A stretch of DNA of 64,000 nt from Sphingomonas sp. IC081 (GCF_006874585.1 NZ_CP029761.1:1437001-1501000); one strand, 5' to 3'. Counted from the stretch's first letter, positions 35,804 through 44,523 are shown. Program-made: numbers and translations. Notes: generated by a model not told the origin, from the letters alone.

Positions 35804-38278
35804 TTATTCGTCGTCGCCGAAGCCGCGCCCGCGCTTCTCGCGCTCGATATCCTCGATCGCCTTGCGGACCTGATCGGCAATATCCTGCGCCTGCGCGCCG
35901 CCGGTGACGTCAATCTTGATGGTGTAGTGGTTGACCTGCACGGGCGCGGCAGCACCGGCGCTGGCGCCTTGGGCAGCAGCGGGGCTGGCCGCCGCAAGGG
36001 CAACGCCGCCGGCGCCGACGGCAAGCGCCTGCGTCATCTGGCCCGACAGGTCTGTGATGCGCCGCAGCGGTCCGCCGGTGTTGTTCGCGAGGCCCTGATC
36101 GAGCCCAGCCATGACGAAGCCGCCTAGATCCGCGAACACGCGCGAGGGCGAGTGAATGCCCAGCTTCGCCTTGAACCAGTCCGAAACCGCGCTTGCCGTG
36201 CTGACGATCGTGTTCTTGAGCGCGCCCAGCATGCCGGTGACGCCATTGATCAGGCCTTGGATCAGGTTCCGGCCGATCTCGGTGAAGTTGAGCGAGCGCA
36301 GGTAGCCGAGGGCCGGGGCAAAGGCCTGCATCAACAGGCCGAGGGGCGTGAAGTTCAGGAAGGCCTCGACCAAGAAGGAAAAGGCGCTGCTGACGGCGTT
36401 CTTGATGCCTTCCCACAGACTGCCGAACCATGCGGCGATGGCGTCCCAGTTCGAATAGATCAGATACGCAGCTGCCGCGACGGCGGCGATGGCGGCCACG
36501 ATCGCGACGACCCACCCCAGCAGAACGCCCACCGTAATGCCCATCAATGTGGCCAGCGGCGCGGCGGCGGCGGTGACCGCTGCAAATGCCAGGGCAAGGC
36601 CGCCCAGCACAATGAGCAAGCCCGAGCCCACGCCGAGAAACAGCATGATGCCCTTGGCAACCGTGGGATACTGCTGTGCCCAGCCACGCACGGCGCCGGC
36701 GGCGGCGGACACCTTCCGGGAGATAGCCACGACAGTGGGCAGGAGAGCCTGCCCCAACTTGATGTTCAGCCCATTGACGGCGTTGGCCGCCAGTCCGGTC
36801 GCGCCCTCGGTGGTGGCGATACGGTTGAGGAACTCGCCGTGCATGGACCCGGCGGTCTTGCCCGCATCGCCGACCAGCGCGAGGCGTTGGCGCAGGCCAT
36901 CAAGGTTGGTGAGCATCGGGGCGATGGCCGCGACGCTTTCCGAGCCGAACAGCTGGGTGAGGATCCCGGACTGCTGATCGGGGCTCAGCTTGCCGATCCG
37001 CTCCATCACATCGACGATCGCGCCGGCCGCATCCTTCTGCATGCGCTTGCCGACGTCGGTCGCCTGAAGCCCCAGTGCTTCGAAGGCCTTCTGCTGGCTC
37101 TTGGTCGCCGCTTCGCCCTTGGTCAGCGCCAGCATCGTGTTCTTGATGCCGGTGGCGGCAACCTCGCTGGGCACGCCAATGGAATCGAGCGTCGAGCCCA
37201 GCGCGGCGATCTGCGGCGCGGCAAGGCCGGCCACTTTGCCAAGAGGGCCGATGCGGGTGATGATGTCGGTGACGTTGGCCGCCTTGCCGCCAAAGGTATT
37301 GGTGAGCGCGTTGACCTTGTCACCCAGCGAGCGGACGCCTTCCTGCGGTAGTTCGAACGCGGTGCGCCACTTCGCCATCGTCTCGCCGGCGACGTCTGCC
37401 GTCATGTCGAAGGCCACGCCCATTTCGGCCGCGTCGTTGGTGAACTCTTCCAGCTGCTTGCGCTGGTCCGGCAGGGCATTGCCGAACTTGTCCATGCCGA
37501 CACCGGCGGCGCCGGCGGCAGCGGCAATGGTGGCCAGTTCGCTGGCCGCCATCGGGATCTTCTCGCTCATGTCGAGGAAGTCGTCAGACATCTGGGCAAT
37601 CTGCGGCCCGGTCATGTTGGTGACCTTGGAGACGTCCGCCATGGCGCTTTCGAGGCTCATGGCTTGCTTGGTGGCGTTGACCACGGGCGCGCCCATCGCG
37701 GCGCCGCCGGCGATCATGCCGAGGCCCATGCCCGAAGCCTTCGCGCTCACTTCGTTCAGCTTGTCCGAATTGCGCTTGGCCTGATTGACCTTGTCCAGCT
37801 GGGCGGTCTGCTGGCGCAGGGCGCGGTTCGCCTCGGCCGTCTTGTCGGCAAGCCGGTTCTCATGGCTGGCCAGCTGGGCAACGTCGATGCCGGCGGCCGA
37901 GAGTTTCGAGGCCAGCTGCTGCAGTTCGGCGCCGCCGGCATCCAGCTTGGTGGCCAGCGCTGCGGCCTGCCGTTCGGCCTGCGCAAATTCCTTGCTCAGC
38001 TTCTTCGTGGGGTTTTCGGTAGCCTGCAGCTGGGTGCGCAGTTCTGCCATGCGCTGGGTTGCCTGCTGATAGGCGCGGGTATCGTCGCCGAAGCGCGATT
38101 CCTTGGCCTTGTAGCTGCCGACCTGCTTTTGCAGGGCATCGAGCCGCTTCAGTTCCTCGCCCGTCTTGGCAAGATCCCGGCGCGCGGCGGACGACGCGCC
38201 GGTGATGGACTTGAGGGGCGTGGTGATACGGTCCAGCCCCTCAAGAATGACCTGTAGCCGAAGGTTCTTGTCCGCCAT
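35804..38278 (-). CDS. T: Tail tape measure protein gpT
   Basis: An 824-residue protein that sets tail length. The first 190 residues are coiled coil (LQKQVGSYKAKESRFGDDTR and following), the middle is the PhageMin_Tail domain (about 230-520, ALPDQRKQLEEFTNDAAEMG, GIKNTMLALTKGEAATKSQQ), followed by a long hydrophobic stretch (about 545-620) and a C-terminal SPSRVFADLGGFVMAGLDQG. Its ATG shares a base with the E' stop codon. At typical P2-like length for its tail class. Confidence 0.95.
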   Translation of the reverse strand: MADKNLRLQVILEGLDRITTPLKSITGASSAARRDLAKTGEELKRLDALQKQVGSYKAKESRFGDDTRAYQQATQRMAELRTQLQATENPTKKLSKEFAQAERQAAALATKLDAGGAELQQLASKLSAAGIDVAQLASHENRLADKTAEANRALRQQTAQLDKVNQAKRNSDKLNEVSAKASGMGLGMIAGGAAMGAPVVNATKQAMSLESAMADVSKVTNMTGPQIAQMSDDFLDMSEKIPMAASELATIAAAAGAAGVGMDKFGNALPDQRKQLEEFTNDAAEMGVAFDMTADVAGETMAKWRTAFELPQEGVRSLGDKVNALTNTFGGKAANVTDIITRIGPLGKVAGLAAPQIAALGSTLDSIGVPSEVAATGIKNTMLALTKGEAATKSQQKAFEALGLQATDVGKRMQKDAAGAIVDVMERIGKLSPDQQSGILTQLFGSESVAAIAPMLTNLDGLRQRLALVGDAGKTAGSMHGEFLNRIATTEGATGLAANAVNGLNIKLGQALLPTVVAISRKVSAAAGAVRGWAQQYPTVAKGIMLFLGVGSGLLIVLGGLALAFAAVTAAAAPLATLMGITVGVLLGWVVAIVAAIAAVAAAAYLIYSNWDAIAAWFGSLWEGIKNAVSSAFSFLVEAFLNFTPLGLLMQAFAPALGYLRSLNFTEIGRNLIQGLINGVTGMLGALKNTIVSTASAVSDWFKAKLGIHSPSRVFADLGGFVMAGLDQGLANNTGGPLRRITDLSGQMTQALAVGAGGVALAAASPAAAQGASAGAAAPVQVNHYTIKIDVTGGAQAQDIADQVRKAIEDIEREKRGRGFGDDE

Positions 38279-38457
38279 TATCGCTTTCCGGGTTTCTCAG
38301 CAGGTTGGGATCGGCGGGCGGCCTTGGCGCGCCAGCCCATGAGTTCGGACAGGTCCATTTCGTCCATGGAGGCGGGCGGCCAGTGGAAGATGACCGCTAT
38401 GTCCGCCATCGCGTCGTCTACCGATCGAGGGCATCCGTGCGCTGCGACTTCTGCAGC
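38278..38457 (-). CDS. E': gpE' extension, reached by -1 frameshift
   Basis: This -1 frame continues gpE after slippage at 38457-38463. It encodes AAEVAAHGCPRSVDDAMADI and then the GpE-family sequence AVIFHWPPASMDEMDLSELM, ending in KR. If frameshifted, the product is 98 residues of gpE plus 59 residues, 157 in all. An internal ATG at 38409 could instead give a separate 43-residue GpE protein. In P2 the equivalent fusion is a tail assembly chaperone. Confidence 0.85.
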   Translation of the reverse strand, partial: AAEVAAHGCPRSVDDAMADIAVIFHWPPASMDEMDLSELMGWRAKAARRSQPAEKPGKR

Positions 38458-38750
38458 AAAAAACCGCCGATCTCCGCGCCGCAGGCGAGCAGGTCTGCCG
38501 TTTCCATGTTTGCCACTTCGGGCTCGGAAAGGGTGGGCGCGGAAATACGCGGGATCAGCTTGATCAGGGCGTCCACCTTCAGCTGCCCCAGATCGACCAG
38601 CGAGAGGCTGCGCAGTTCGCCCGAGCGGGGTTTGCGCAGCTGGATGGTGGCAACGTCGCCGGTGGGGCGCACGATTGGCGTATCGAGGTTGACGGTGCGG
38701 AACTCGGGCACGGCAGGTGCAGGAGCGGGAACGAAGTTGTGCTTGGTCAT
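38418..38750 (-). CDS. E: Tail assembly chaperone gpE
   Basis: A 110-residue P2 gpE-type tail assembly protein. The core is RTVNLDTPIVRPTGDVATIQ, LRSLSLVDLGQLKVDALIKL and a closing LLACGAEIGGFLLQKSQ. It lies between tail tube FII and the tape measure, the conserved position of tail chaperone pairs. The T-TTT-TTG slippery run spans codons 97-98, twelve codons before its stop. Confidence 0.9.
   Translation of the reverse strand: MTKHNFVPAPAPAVPEFRTVNLDTPIVRPTGDVATIQLRKPRSGELRSLSLVDLGQLKVDALIKLIPRISAPTLSEPEVANMETADLLACGAEIGGFLLQKSQRTDALDR
38457..38463 (-). promoter_or_regulatory. Programmed -1 frameshift site T-TTT-TTG
   Basis: Minus strand reads GGT-TTT-TTG in the gpE frame, so the heptamer T-TTT-TTG is in the exact phase needed for -1 slippage. 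It is the same heptamer as in P2 E/E'. Slippage joins gpE to the downstream frame without meeting a stop. Confidence 0.87.
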
Positions 38751-38812
38751 TGGAATCTCCGGTGGTCAGGGGAAAGGAAAGGGTGGCCCGGCGCGCTGCC
38801 GGGCCTGAGGGA

Positions 38813-39319
38813 TCAGAACAGGCCGAGGGCGGCGCGGCGCGCGGCCATGAGGTCCACGCCATCGACGACGAAGATCATATTGAGCGGGTCGATTTCGAGT
38901 TCGGTTCGCCCGTTCCAGACCAGCTTGTAGTAAGCGACCTCGGTCACGACTTTGAATTCACCCGCTTCGCCATCCTCGGCATCGCCCATGTCGATTTCCG
39001 AATGGCGGCCGCGCACGATCACCTCGATCGTGTCGATGCTGGCGGTGTCTTCCTGCTGGTAGTTGCCGGCGAAACGCAGATAGGTGCCGTCCACCGTGGT
39101 GACGCCGTACTGGCGCAGGATATCGCGCATCGGGCCGCCATAGGTGTGCGTCATCGACATGGCTTCCTGCCCCATGTCCATCTTCAGCACACCGCCGCCG
39201 ACCTTCCAGTCCTCCATCTTGCGGGTGAGAACGGGCAGGGTGATCGACTTGCACTCGCCAAGGTAGGCGAGACCTTCGTTAAACAGCATCTTGTCCTTGA
39301 GGACGCGGGGCATACCCAT
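38813..39319 (-). CDS. FII: Major tail tube protein FII
   Basis: A 168-residue tube protomer of the contractile tail. GMPRVLKDKMLFNEGLAYLG at the start and LTRKMEDWKVGGGVLKMDMG are family blocks; the C-terminal half forms beta strands (TIEVIVRGRHSEIDMGDAED, TEVAYYKLVWNGRTELEIDP). Follows the sheath gene with a 48-base gap, as in P2. Confidence 0.94.
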   Translation of the reverse strand: MGMPRVLKDKMLFNEGLAYLGECKSITLPVLTRKMEDWKVGGGVLKMDMGQEAMSMTHTYGGPMRDILRQYGVTTVDGTYLRFAGNYQQEDTASIDTIEVIVRGRHSEIDMGDAEDGEAGEFKVVTEVAYYKLVWNGRTELEIDPLNMIFVVDGVDLMAARRAALGLF

Positions 39320-39367
39320 GGCGGGCTCCTATGATCGAGAGGCAGGGGAGGGAGGTTGCGGCCGGGA

Positions 39368-40543
39368 TCAGGCCGTTTCGGCCAGCTGGGCCGAGAAATC
39401 GGCGAAGTAGCTGTCCGTGATGCGCTGGTTGAAGCCGAGGTCTTCGAGCGGCGGCGGCACGGTGTAATCGTAGTCGATCCGCAGCTTGCCGGCCTTGAGG
39501 CTCTCGGTGCTGTTGTTCGCCTCGTCGTACCAGGCGTTGAAGCCCAGCAGGATGCCCTGCGTTTTCAGCTGGCGGCCGAAGCCGTTCACCGTCTCGATAA
39601 TGTCCTTGGCCAGCGCGGGCGTCAGCGGCTTGTCGATGGCCCAGAGCATGCCCGCCACAATCGTTTCGGCGATCAGCTGCGCCACGCGCGTGGTGCTTTC
39701 GAAAACGAACTGGCTTTCCGCCTCGGCCGTGGTGCGGTTGCCCCAGAAGCGATAGCCGCTGTCGGTGCGGATCAGGGCGGTGACTTCCGAGGCGTTCAGC
39801 ACGCCTGCCTCGCTCGACTGGTCTTCGATATCCCAGTGAATGTCCTTGGTGAGCCCGACCACGCCTTCGACGGCGACGTTCGACAGCGTCTTGTGCGGGC
39901 CGGTCTGGGTGTCGATCAGCGCGCGCAGGCCCATGGCGCGGGCGGCAGCATAGCTGGTGACGTTGGCGCTGGTGTCCGTGTCCCACGCGAGGAAGTCCGG
40001 CATCAGCAGCATGAGTTCGCGGGCGCTGAAGTTCGCGCGGTAGGCGGTCGCTTCCACCACGGTTTCGCCCAGCGCGCGGGCATAGGCGAAGCCGCGCAGC
40101 TTCTTCGCAACGACGGCAAGCGCGGTGGTCACGGCCTGCGTTTCAAGGCCGGGGGTGCCGAGGATCTTCGGCTTGACCCCCAAATGCGCCTGCGCGGTCA
40201 GCAGGGCCTGCATGCCGGTCTTCTGGCCATCGGCGGTGGTGGTGCCGATCACGTTGCTGGCGGTCTCGGCCGCGTCGTCCCCTTCGGCCACGCGGACAAC
40301 GACCAGCACCGGCCGGGTTTGGTCGGCAATGGCGCGCAGGGCCTTGGCCAGCGTGCCGTCCGTGCCGGCCTTGCCGATCGCGGTTTCGATATCGGTGATC
40401 AGCGCCGGGCGATCGAGGGGGAAGGTGGCCGCGTCCGCATCCTCTGCGGTGGCGACAAGGCCGATGATGGAGGTGGAAACGGCGGTCAGCGTGCGGGCGC
40501 CGTCGCTGATCTCGGTAATGGTGATGCCGTGTTTGAAGGCCAT
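39368..40543 (-). CDS. FI: Tail sheath protein FI
   Basis: A 391-residue contractile sheath protein. It begins MAFKHGITITEISDGARTLT and contains STSIIGLVATAEDADAATFP, TPGLETQAVTTALAVVAKKL and a C-terminal domain with FNAWYDEANNSTESLKAGKL, then DYDYTVPPPLEDLGFNQRIT. Length and order match P2 FI. Most abundant structural tail protein; located between gpW and FII. Confidence 0.95.
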   Translation of the reverse strand: MAFKHGITITEISDGARTLTAVSTSIIGLVATAEDADAATFPLDRPALITDIETAIGKAGTDGTLAKALRAIADQTRPVLVVVRVAEGDDAAETASNVIGTTTADGQKTGMQALLTAQAHLGVKPKILGTPGLETQAVTTALAVVAKKLRGFAYARALGETVVEATAYRANFSARELMLLMPDFLAWDTDTSANVTSYAAARAMGLRALIDTQTGPHKTLSNVAVEGVVGLTKDIHWDIEDQSSEAGVLNASEVTALIRTDSGYRFWGNRTTAEAESQFVFESTTRVAQLIAETIVAGMLWAIDKPLTPALAKDIIETVNGFGRQLKTQGILLGFNAWYDEANNSTESLKAGKLRIDYDYTVPPPLEDLGFNQRITDSYFADFSAQLAETA

Positions 40544-40566
40544 TGCAGGCTCCTGAGAGGTTGAGG

Positions 40567-40905
40567 CTAGAGGGGCAGGACGAGGCGGGTGCGGGAGTTG
40601 GCGGCGCCGGTGTCGGTGCGCACGCCGTCGAGCGTCAGGGTGGCCGAACCGGCCTCGGCGCCGGCGGCAAGGCTGACCTTCTGCAGCTGCAGGCGATCTT
40701 CCCAGCGGGACAGGGCAACGGCCGAGGCCGCGTAGATCCGCAGGATGTTGGACCGCGTCATGGGCAGGTCGATGAGATCGGGGAGCAGCGAGCCATAGTC
40801 GCGCAGACCCACGCGGGAGCCGATCGGCGTTCCGAGTATGTCGCCAACCGACTGCGTCAGGTCATCGTCCAGCGCTTCGCCACTGGTGCGGGACATGCCG
40901 GTCAT
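40567..40905 (-). CDS. W: Baseplate protein gpW (gp25-like)
   Basis: A 112-residue baseplate wedge component, related to T4 gp25. DLTQSVGDILGTPIGSRVGL and RDYGSLLPDLIDLPMT are the diagnostic blocks. Its ATG overlaps the gpV stop. Between V and the sheath gene; in P2 gene J follows W, but here J-I-H form a separate unit farther right. Confidence 0.92.
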   Translation of the reverse strand: MTGMSRTSGEALDDDLTQSVGDILGTPIGSRVGLRDYGSLLPDLIDLPMTRSNILRIYAASAVALSRWEDRLQLQKVSLAAGAEAGSATLTLDGVRTDTGAANSRTRLVLPL

Positions 40906-41459
40906 GGCACGGGCGCTCCGCTCTGCGCGGTGCCGGCGGCTACGGCGGAATGCTTGTGGCTCTTCAGGCTGATCCCGCCGCCCACCACGTCCTCAGACGC
41001 TTCGGCCTTGCCCGCGATCGAGACGTTGCCGTTGATCGTGACATCGGCGTTGATGGTGAGCCCGGCGGGCGCGTCCACGGTGGCCGAGCCGCCGGCGGGC
41101 AGGCTGGCGGCAAGCGCATGGGCGCCGTGGTGGTAGCCCACGCTCGCGCCATCGGGGAATGCGATCAGGACAAGATCAGGATCGGAGGAGGGCGGCGGGT
41201 TCGCATCGGACCACAGGCCAAGCAGTACGCGGCCATTGTCGATATCGCCTTCGGGGCACAGGACCGTGCATTGCTCGCCGGGGACAGGCGGCGACCAGAC
41301 GGTGACGCCGCCGGCGCGCGGGGCGAACCACGGCAGGTCGCCGGTGACAAGGTCGCCCAGTTCCACGGTGCAGGTCGCGGCCTCGTAATCCACGGAGGCC
41401 ACGACACCGTCCTGAAGGAGTTCGCCCGATCGGCGTTCAAGGTCTGCGGAATTCGCCAT
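40902..41459 (-). CDS. V: Baseplate spike protein gpV
   Basis: A 185-residue spike that punctures the outer membrane. The N-terminal OB-like part has VASVDYEAATCTVELGDLVT and TVWSPPVPGEQCTVLCPEGD, and the C-terminal part is repetitive beta (LTINADVTINGNVSIAGKAE), ending in SLKSHKHSA, whose HxH pair can bind the tip metal ion seen in P2 gpV. No clear ribosome site precedes the ATG. A late palindrome lies 43 bases upstream, so this is the first gene of the V-to-D unit. Confidence 0.92.
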   Translation of the reverse strand: MANSADLERRSGELLQDGVVASVDYEAATCTVELGDLVTGDLPWFAPRAGGVTVWSPPVPGEQCTVLCPEGDIDNGRVLLGLWSDANPPPSSDPDLVLIAFPDGASVGYHHGAHALAASLPAGGSATVDAPAGLTINADVTINGNVSIAGKAEASEDVVGGGISLKSHKHSAVAAGTAQSGAPVP

Positions 41460-41501
41460 GGTGCGACCATGGCAAGAGGTTCAGCGGGTTTCGCGGGGCT
41501 G

Positions 41502-41527
41502 CATTTGGTGGGGGCGCTGTCCAAATG
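41502..41527. promoter_or_regulatory. Late-unit palindrome ahead of gpV
   Basis: CATTTGG (41502-41508), 12-base spacer, CCAAATG (41521-41527). Perfect 7-bp arms; both arms extend by one further pair (G/C). Same arms and same spacer occur before J and between O and P. Probable Ogr binding site. Confidence 0.75.
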
Positions 41528-41662
41528 CGGGACGCCCCGTGACTATCGGAAGTGCGGGGTGATGGCAGCTTTCAACGATTTCCCGATAATTCTGGCCGTT
41601 CCGGACACGCCGACATCGCAGACATTGAGTCAGGCATCGTTGGCCTGTAAATCATCAACACG

Positions 41663-41839
41663 ATGAAAATTCTAATCGATGTACTCGCAGTTGTCCTATT
41701 CGCGGTTATCGCCGTTGTTGGTGCTCATTGGCCTGTGTCGACTGACCAACAATCCAACATCATAATCGTCGCAACGGCGGGCGGGGCGATTTGCGGTGGC
41801 ATACGATATCTGCTCCGTGAGCGTTTCTCAGACGTTTGA
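41663..41839 (+). CDS. Small two-helix membrane protein
   Basis: A 58-residue protein, MKILIDVLAVVLFAVIAVVG at the start, with a second hydrophobic segment IIIVATAGGAICGGIRYLL and a short basic cytoplasmic tail. Function unknown. It is on the strand opposite the late genes, in an A/T-richer accessory patch between V and the methylase gene. Size and hydropathy would suit a superinfection or holin-like role, but nothing proves it. Confidence 0.5.
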   Translation: MKILIDVLAVVLFAVIAVVGAHWPVSTDQQSNIIIVATAGGAICGGIRYLLRERFSDV

Positions 41840-41840
41840 G

Positions 41841-41999
41841 CAACGTCCGCTTCCCCCGACTTTTCGGACATTTGTGGCATCTAAGCCGAGGACCGAAAGC
41901 TGCCTTAGGTTCAGACAGCGGATGGCACAACGAACGTCCGCTTCGCGGCGGCCGTCGATGACGACTGAATGGCAGAAAAGTCGGGGAGAGCGGACATTG
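41841..41999. repeat. Intergenic element with 25-base inverted arms
   Basis: Arms 41841-41865 and 41975-41999 are inverted copies matching at 22 of 25 bases (caacgtccgcttcccccgac and its partner). A third, shorter GTCCGCTT copy lies inside near 41926. It resembles the GTCCGCTTT/GAAAGCTGCC intergenic repeats also seen near 26372 and 59280. MITE-like, with no gene inside. Confidence 0.55.
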
Positions 42000-42038
42000 T
42001 AGATGGATTTGTACGCATCGCTGTCTTAGCCAGTTCGC

Positions 42039-42293
42039 ATGTCCAGCCTTGAACAAGCAATCGAAGACGTCACCGCGGCGATAAATGCTCACGCGGAAGG
42101 GCGAGAGGCACCATTTTCATTAGCCTTCCTTTCTAGCGTGCTGGTCGAATTGAAGAAGATGAAAGCATCTTCCGAATACGTCCCTTCATATCCGCGCTTT
42201 CTTCTTGACTGGGAGGCCTCGGCGCAGCCCCTTGGCAAGGGCTTGCTAGCGGTCGCATACCAACGTGATAAATTGGTCAAGAGGTCACGCTGA
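42039..42293 (+). CDS. Hypothetical small protein
   Basis: An 84-residue, soluble, helical protein (SSLEQAIEDVTAAINAHAEG, VLVELKKMKASSEYVPSYPR) with a basic end. No family recognised. It lies in the accessory patch between V and the methylase gene. No strong ribosome site; coding status is moderate. Confidence 0.45.
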   Translation: MSSLEQAIEDVTAAINAHAEGREAPFSLAFLSSVLVELKKMKASSEYVPSYPRFLLDWEASAQPLGKGLLAVAYQRDKLVKRSR

Positions 42294-42379
42294 ACGGCCA
42301 TAAAGTTGGCGTGTTCGGAACGGCAGGTATCAGATTAAAACTCTAAAAATCCGCCATTCCGCCTCCGAGGCAGCGATTG

Positions 42380-42598
42380 CTATCGCTGACGTTTCGCCGT
42401 CTGAACCGCTATCATCATCAGATCTGCGGCAATCTCTTTGCCGAAGGTATTGACTGTGATCGGCCCGGTGTTCGGAACGCTTACATCAAAGAGGATTTCT
42501 CCTTCGTCTGATAGGACCTCTAGGCGAATGCCATCGAAGGCAACGTCCGATGCCCACTGATACCCAACGGTGCGATGTTCGTGCGTCAGCGTTCCCAT
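42380..42598 (-). CDS. Hypothetical small protein
   Basis: A 72-residue protein with beta-strand character: GYQWASDVAFDGIRLEVLSD, EGEILFDVSVPNTGPITVNT, then a helical KEIAADLMMIAVQTAKRQ. Unknown function. It is on the late-gene strand in the accessory patch. Regular amphipathic pattern suggests it is real, but no homologue is recalled. Confidence 0.5.
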   Translation of the reverse strand: MGTLTHEHRTVGYQWASDVAFDGIRLEVLSDEGEILFDVSVPNTGPITVNTFGKEIAADLMMIAVQTAKRQR

Positions 42599-42708
42599 CC
42601 CGAACGTTTATCTCGCTAAAGCCACGACCGCTATGTCGGCGTGTCCGGAATGACAGCATATCGCGAAAAAATCGTGATAGCTGCCACTCCGAGCGCGGGA
42701 TCGGCGGC

Positions 42709-43527
42709 TTATCCGTCGTTCGCCGCCAGCGGGAAGTTGCTGATCAGCACCTCCCGCGCCGGCCGGGACTTTGCCCCGATCTGGTAGGTCGTATCGATCG
42801 GCATGATCATGAACCGGCCGAACGTCTCGCGCACGCCCTCGTTGTCGTTGAGGGACATGAGGAACTTGCCCTTTATGCTGGCCAGCTGGTCGGCAAGCGC
42901 GGCGAAGTCGGCGCGGGTGAAGACGTCGGGGCCGTAGTCCTTCTCGCAGGCCCAATAGGGCGGATCGAGGTAGAACAGGGCGCCGTCCCGGTCATACCGG
43001 CGGATGAAATCCGCATAGGGCAGGCGCTCGATCGTAACCGACTGCAGGCGGTCATGGATATCGGCCAGCATCGGTTCGATCTTGCCGACGTCGAAGCGCG
43101 AAGGGGCGTCAGCGCGCACGCCGAAGTTGCGGCCGGAAACCTTGCCGCCGAATGCCTGGCGCTGGATGTAGAGGAAACGCACGGCGCGTTGCAGGTCGGT
43201 CAGGCGATCGGGATCCTGCCCCAGCAACCGCTCGAACTCGGCGCGGCTTGAGACGCGGAAGCGCAGCATATCGACAAGGTAAGGGTAGTGTTCGGCAAGG
43301 CAGCGGAACAGGCCCACCACATCGCCCGAGATATCGTTGATCGCCTCTGCCTTCGGCCGCCGCGTGCGGCGCAGGAAGATGCCGCCCATGCCCACGAAAG
43401 GTTCCGCATAGCTGCTGTGCGGGGTGCGATCAATGATGGCGCAGATGCGCTTGGAAAGGTTGCGTTTTCCGCCGATGTATCCGGCCGGGGGAGAAACGGG
43501 GCGAGTGAGAACAAAAGGGGTAGACAT
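42709..43527 (-). CDS. DNA adenine methyltransferase, D12/Dam class
   Basis: A 272-residue N6-adenine methylase using S-adenosylmethionine. The SAM-binding start PPAGYIGGKRNLSKRICAII and SSYAEPFVGMGGIFLRR (motif I) are followed by INDISGDVVGLFRCL and the catalytic motif IV DPPY in LFYLDPPYWACEKDYGP. No cognate restriction gene is adjacent, so this is probably an orphan that hides phage DNA from host restriction. It sits between the fibre genes and the V unit, outside the P2 core set. Target site cannot be read from sequence. Confidence 0.9.
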   Translation of the reverse strand: MSTPFVLTRPVSPPAGYIGGKRNLSKRICAIIDRTPHSSYAEPFVGMGGIFLRRTRRPKAEAINDISGDVVGLFRCLAEHYPYLVDMLRFRVSSRAEFERLLGQDPDRLTDLQRAVRFLYIQRQAFGGKVSGRNFGVRADAPSRFDVGKIEPMLADIHDRLQSVTIERLPYADFIRRYDRDGALFYLDPPYWACEKDYGPDVFTRADFAALADQLASIKGKFLMSLNDNEGVRETFGRFMIMPIDTTYQIGAKSRPAREVLISNFPLAANDG

Positions 43528-43711
43528 GATAGTTTTCCTGCACGATGTCCCTTCCGCGCCTGAGACGCGGAAGGGTATTCGAAGGGACAGGCGTGCTGCC
43601 CTGAGAGTGCGAGTGCAGGCTCGCTGGTTTCGAGATGCGGGAACATCCGAAGCCCCCTTCCGTAGAGGGCAATGGCGGCGCCGGGAAGGTGCCGCCGCAT
43701 TTCATCATCAA

Positions 43712-44512
43712 TCAGGCGTAGCGGCCGACATTGTCGGCATAGAAGCGCGAGACAAACTCGGCTTCGGACAGGTGCCCGGCGCTGAGGTCTTCGAAGGTGA
43801 ACATGCCGACCTCGGCATTGCACGACTGGTTGTAGCCGTTGACGTGACCGACGCGGGGCGTTGCGACCGGCACCGGCAGAACGCCATCGGTCAGCGCCGC
43901 TGTCTGGGTGCCGATCAGCACGCCGTTCTTGTAGCCACGCACAGTCAGCTTTCCGGCCGAGACGGACCCGACCCACAGGATGCAGGCGACTTCATCGTTG
44001 GCGACGGTGACGGTGACCGAGGAAACGGAGCACTGGCCGGTGTAGCTGGTGCCGCCGTTTGCCTGCGCGCGCTGGATGACCCACTGGCAGTTCGCGACTT
44101 GCGTGTTGGTGAGGAAGCCCGCGATAGGCGAATAGAGGTTGGCGTCGCCCGAGTTGTCGCGGCTCTTGATCCATGCGCCGAAGGCAAACAGCGTTGCGCC
44201 GGCGGCCAGCTTGGCAGCGTCAGGCAGCGCGACATACTGGCCGGTGGCGGCGGTGAACTTCAGGCCTGCGCCGTTGACCAGCACAGCGGCCGGCGTCGTC
44301 ATCGGGCAGTTCGCGGCGGCATCCGTCAGGTCTTTGAAGCTGGACCCAACGGCCATCTGCGAGGGCACGGCGCCCGTTTCCGCGAGGCCGTAAGTCTGGG
44401 GATCGAGGAAGTCGAGACAGACCCTGCTGCCTGCCGAAAGGTGGCTCTTCCTGTAGATCTTGGGCACCGACGTGTCGGCGTGGGTATAGTCGGTGGTCTG
44501 CACCTGGAACAC
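43712..44512 (-). CDS. Tail-fibre-associated LamG-like protein
   Basis: A 266-residue protein starting at a GTG (44512) with AAGGAG in front; longer upstream versions are out-of-frame fibre sequence. The centre and C-terminal half look like a concanavalin/LamG jelly roll: GLKFTAATGQYVALPDAAKL, TLFAFGAWIKSRDNSGDANL, LRVRGYKNG-type strand (KLTVRGYKNGVLIGTQTAAL), and FEDLSAGHLSEAEFVSRFYA at the end. Such domains bind glycans, which suits host-surface recognition. Overlaps the preceding gene in the cassette after gpH. Confidence 0.65.
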   Translation of the reverse strand: MFQVQTTDYTHADTSVPKIYRKSHLSAGSRVCLDFLDPQTYGLAETGAVPSQMAVGSSFKDLTDAAANCPMTTPAAVLVNGAGLKFTAATGQYVALPDAAKLAAGATLFAFGAWIKSRDNSGDANLYSPIAGFLTNTQVANCQWVIQRAQANGGTSYTGQCSVSSVTVTVANDEVACILWVGSVSAGKLTVRGYKNGVLIGTQTAALTDGVLPVPVATPRVGHVNGYNQSCNAEVGMFTFEDLSAGHLSEAEFVSRFYADNVGRYA

Positions 44513-44523
44513 GGGGCGTCTCC

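Noticed and set aside
43430..43711. Possible 93-codon gene on the minus strand between the LamG-like gene and the methylase
   Set aside because: It overlaps the methylase start by about 100 bases, has no ribosome site, and its composition (proline, serine, histidine) looks like an out-of-phase reading.
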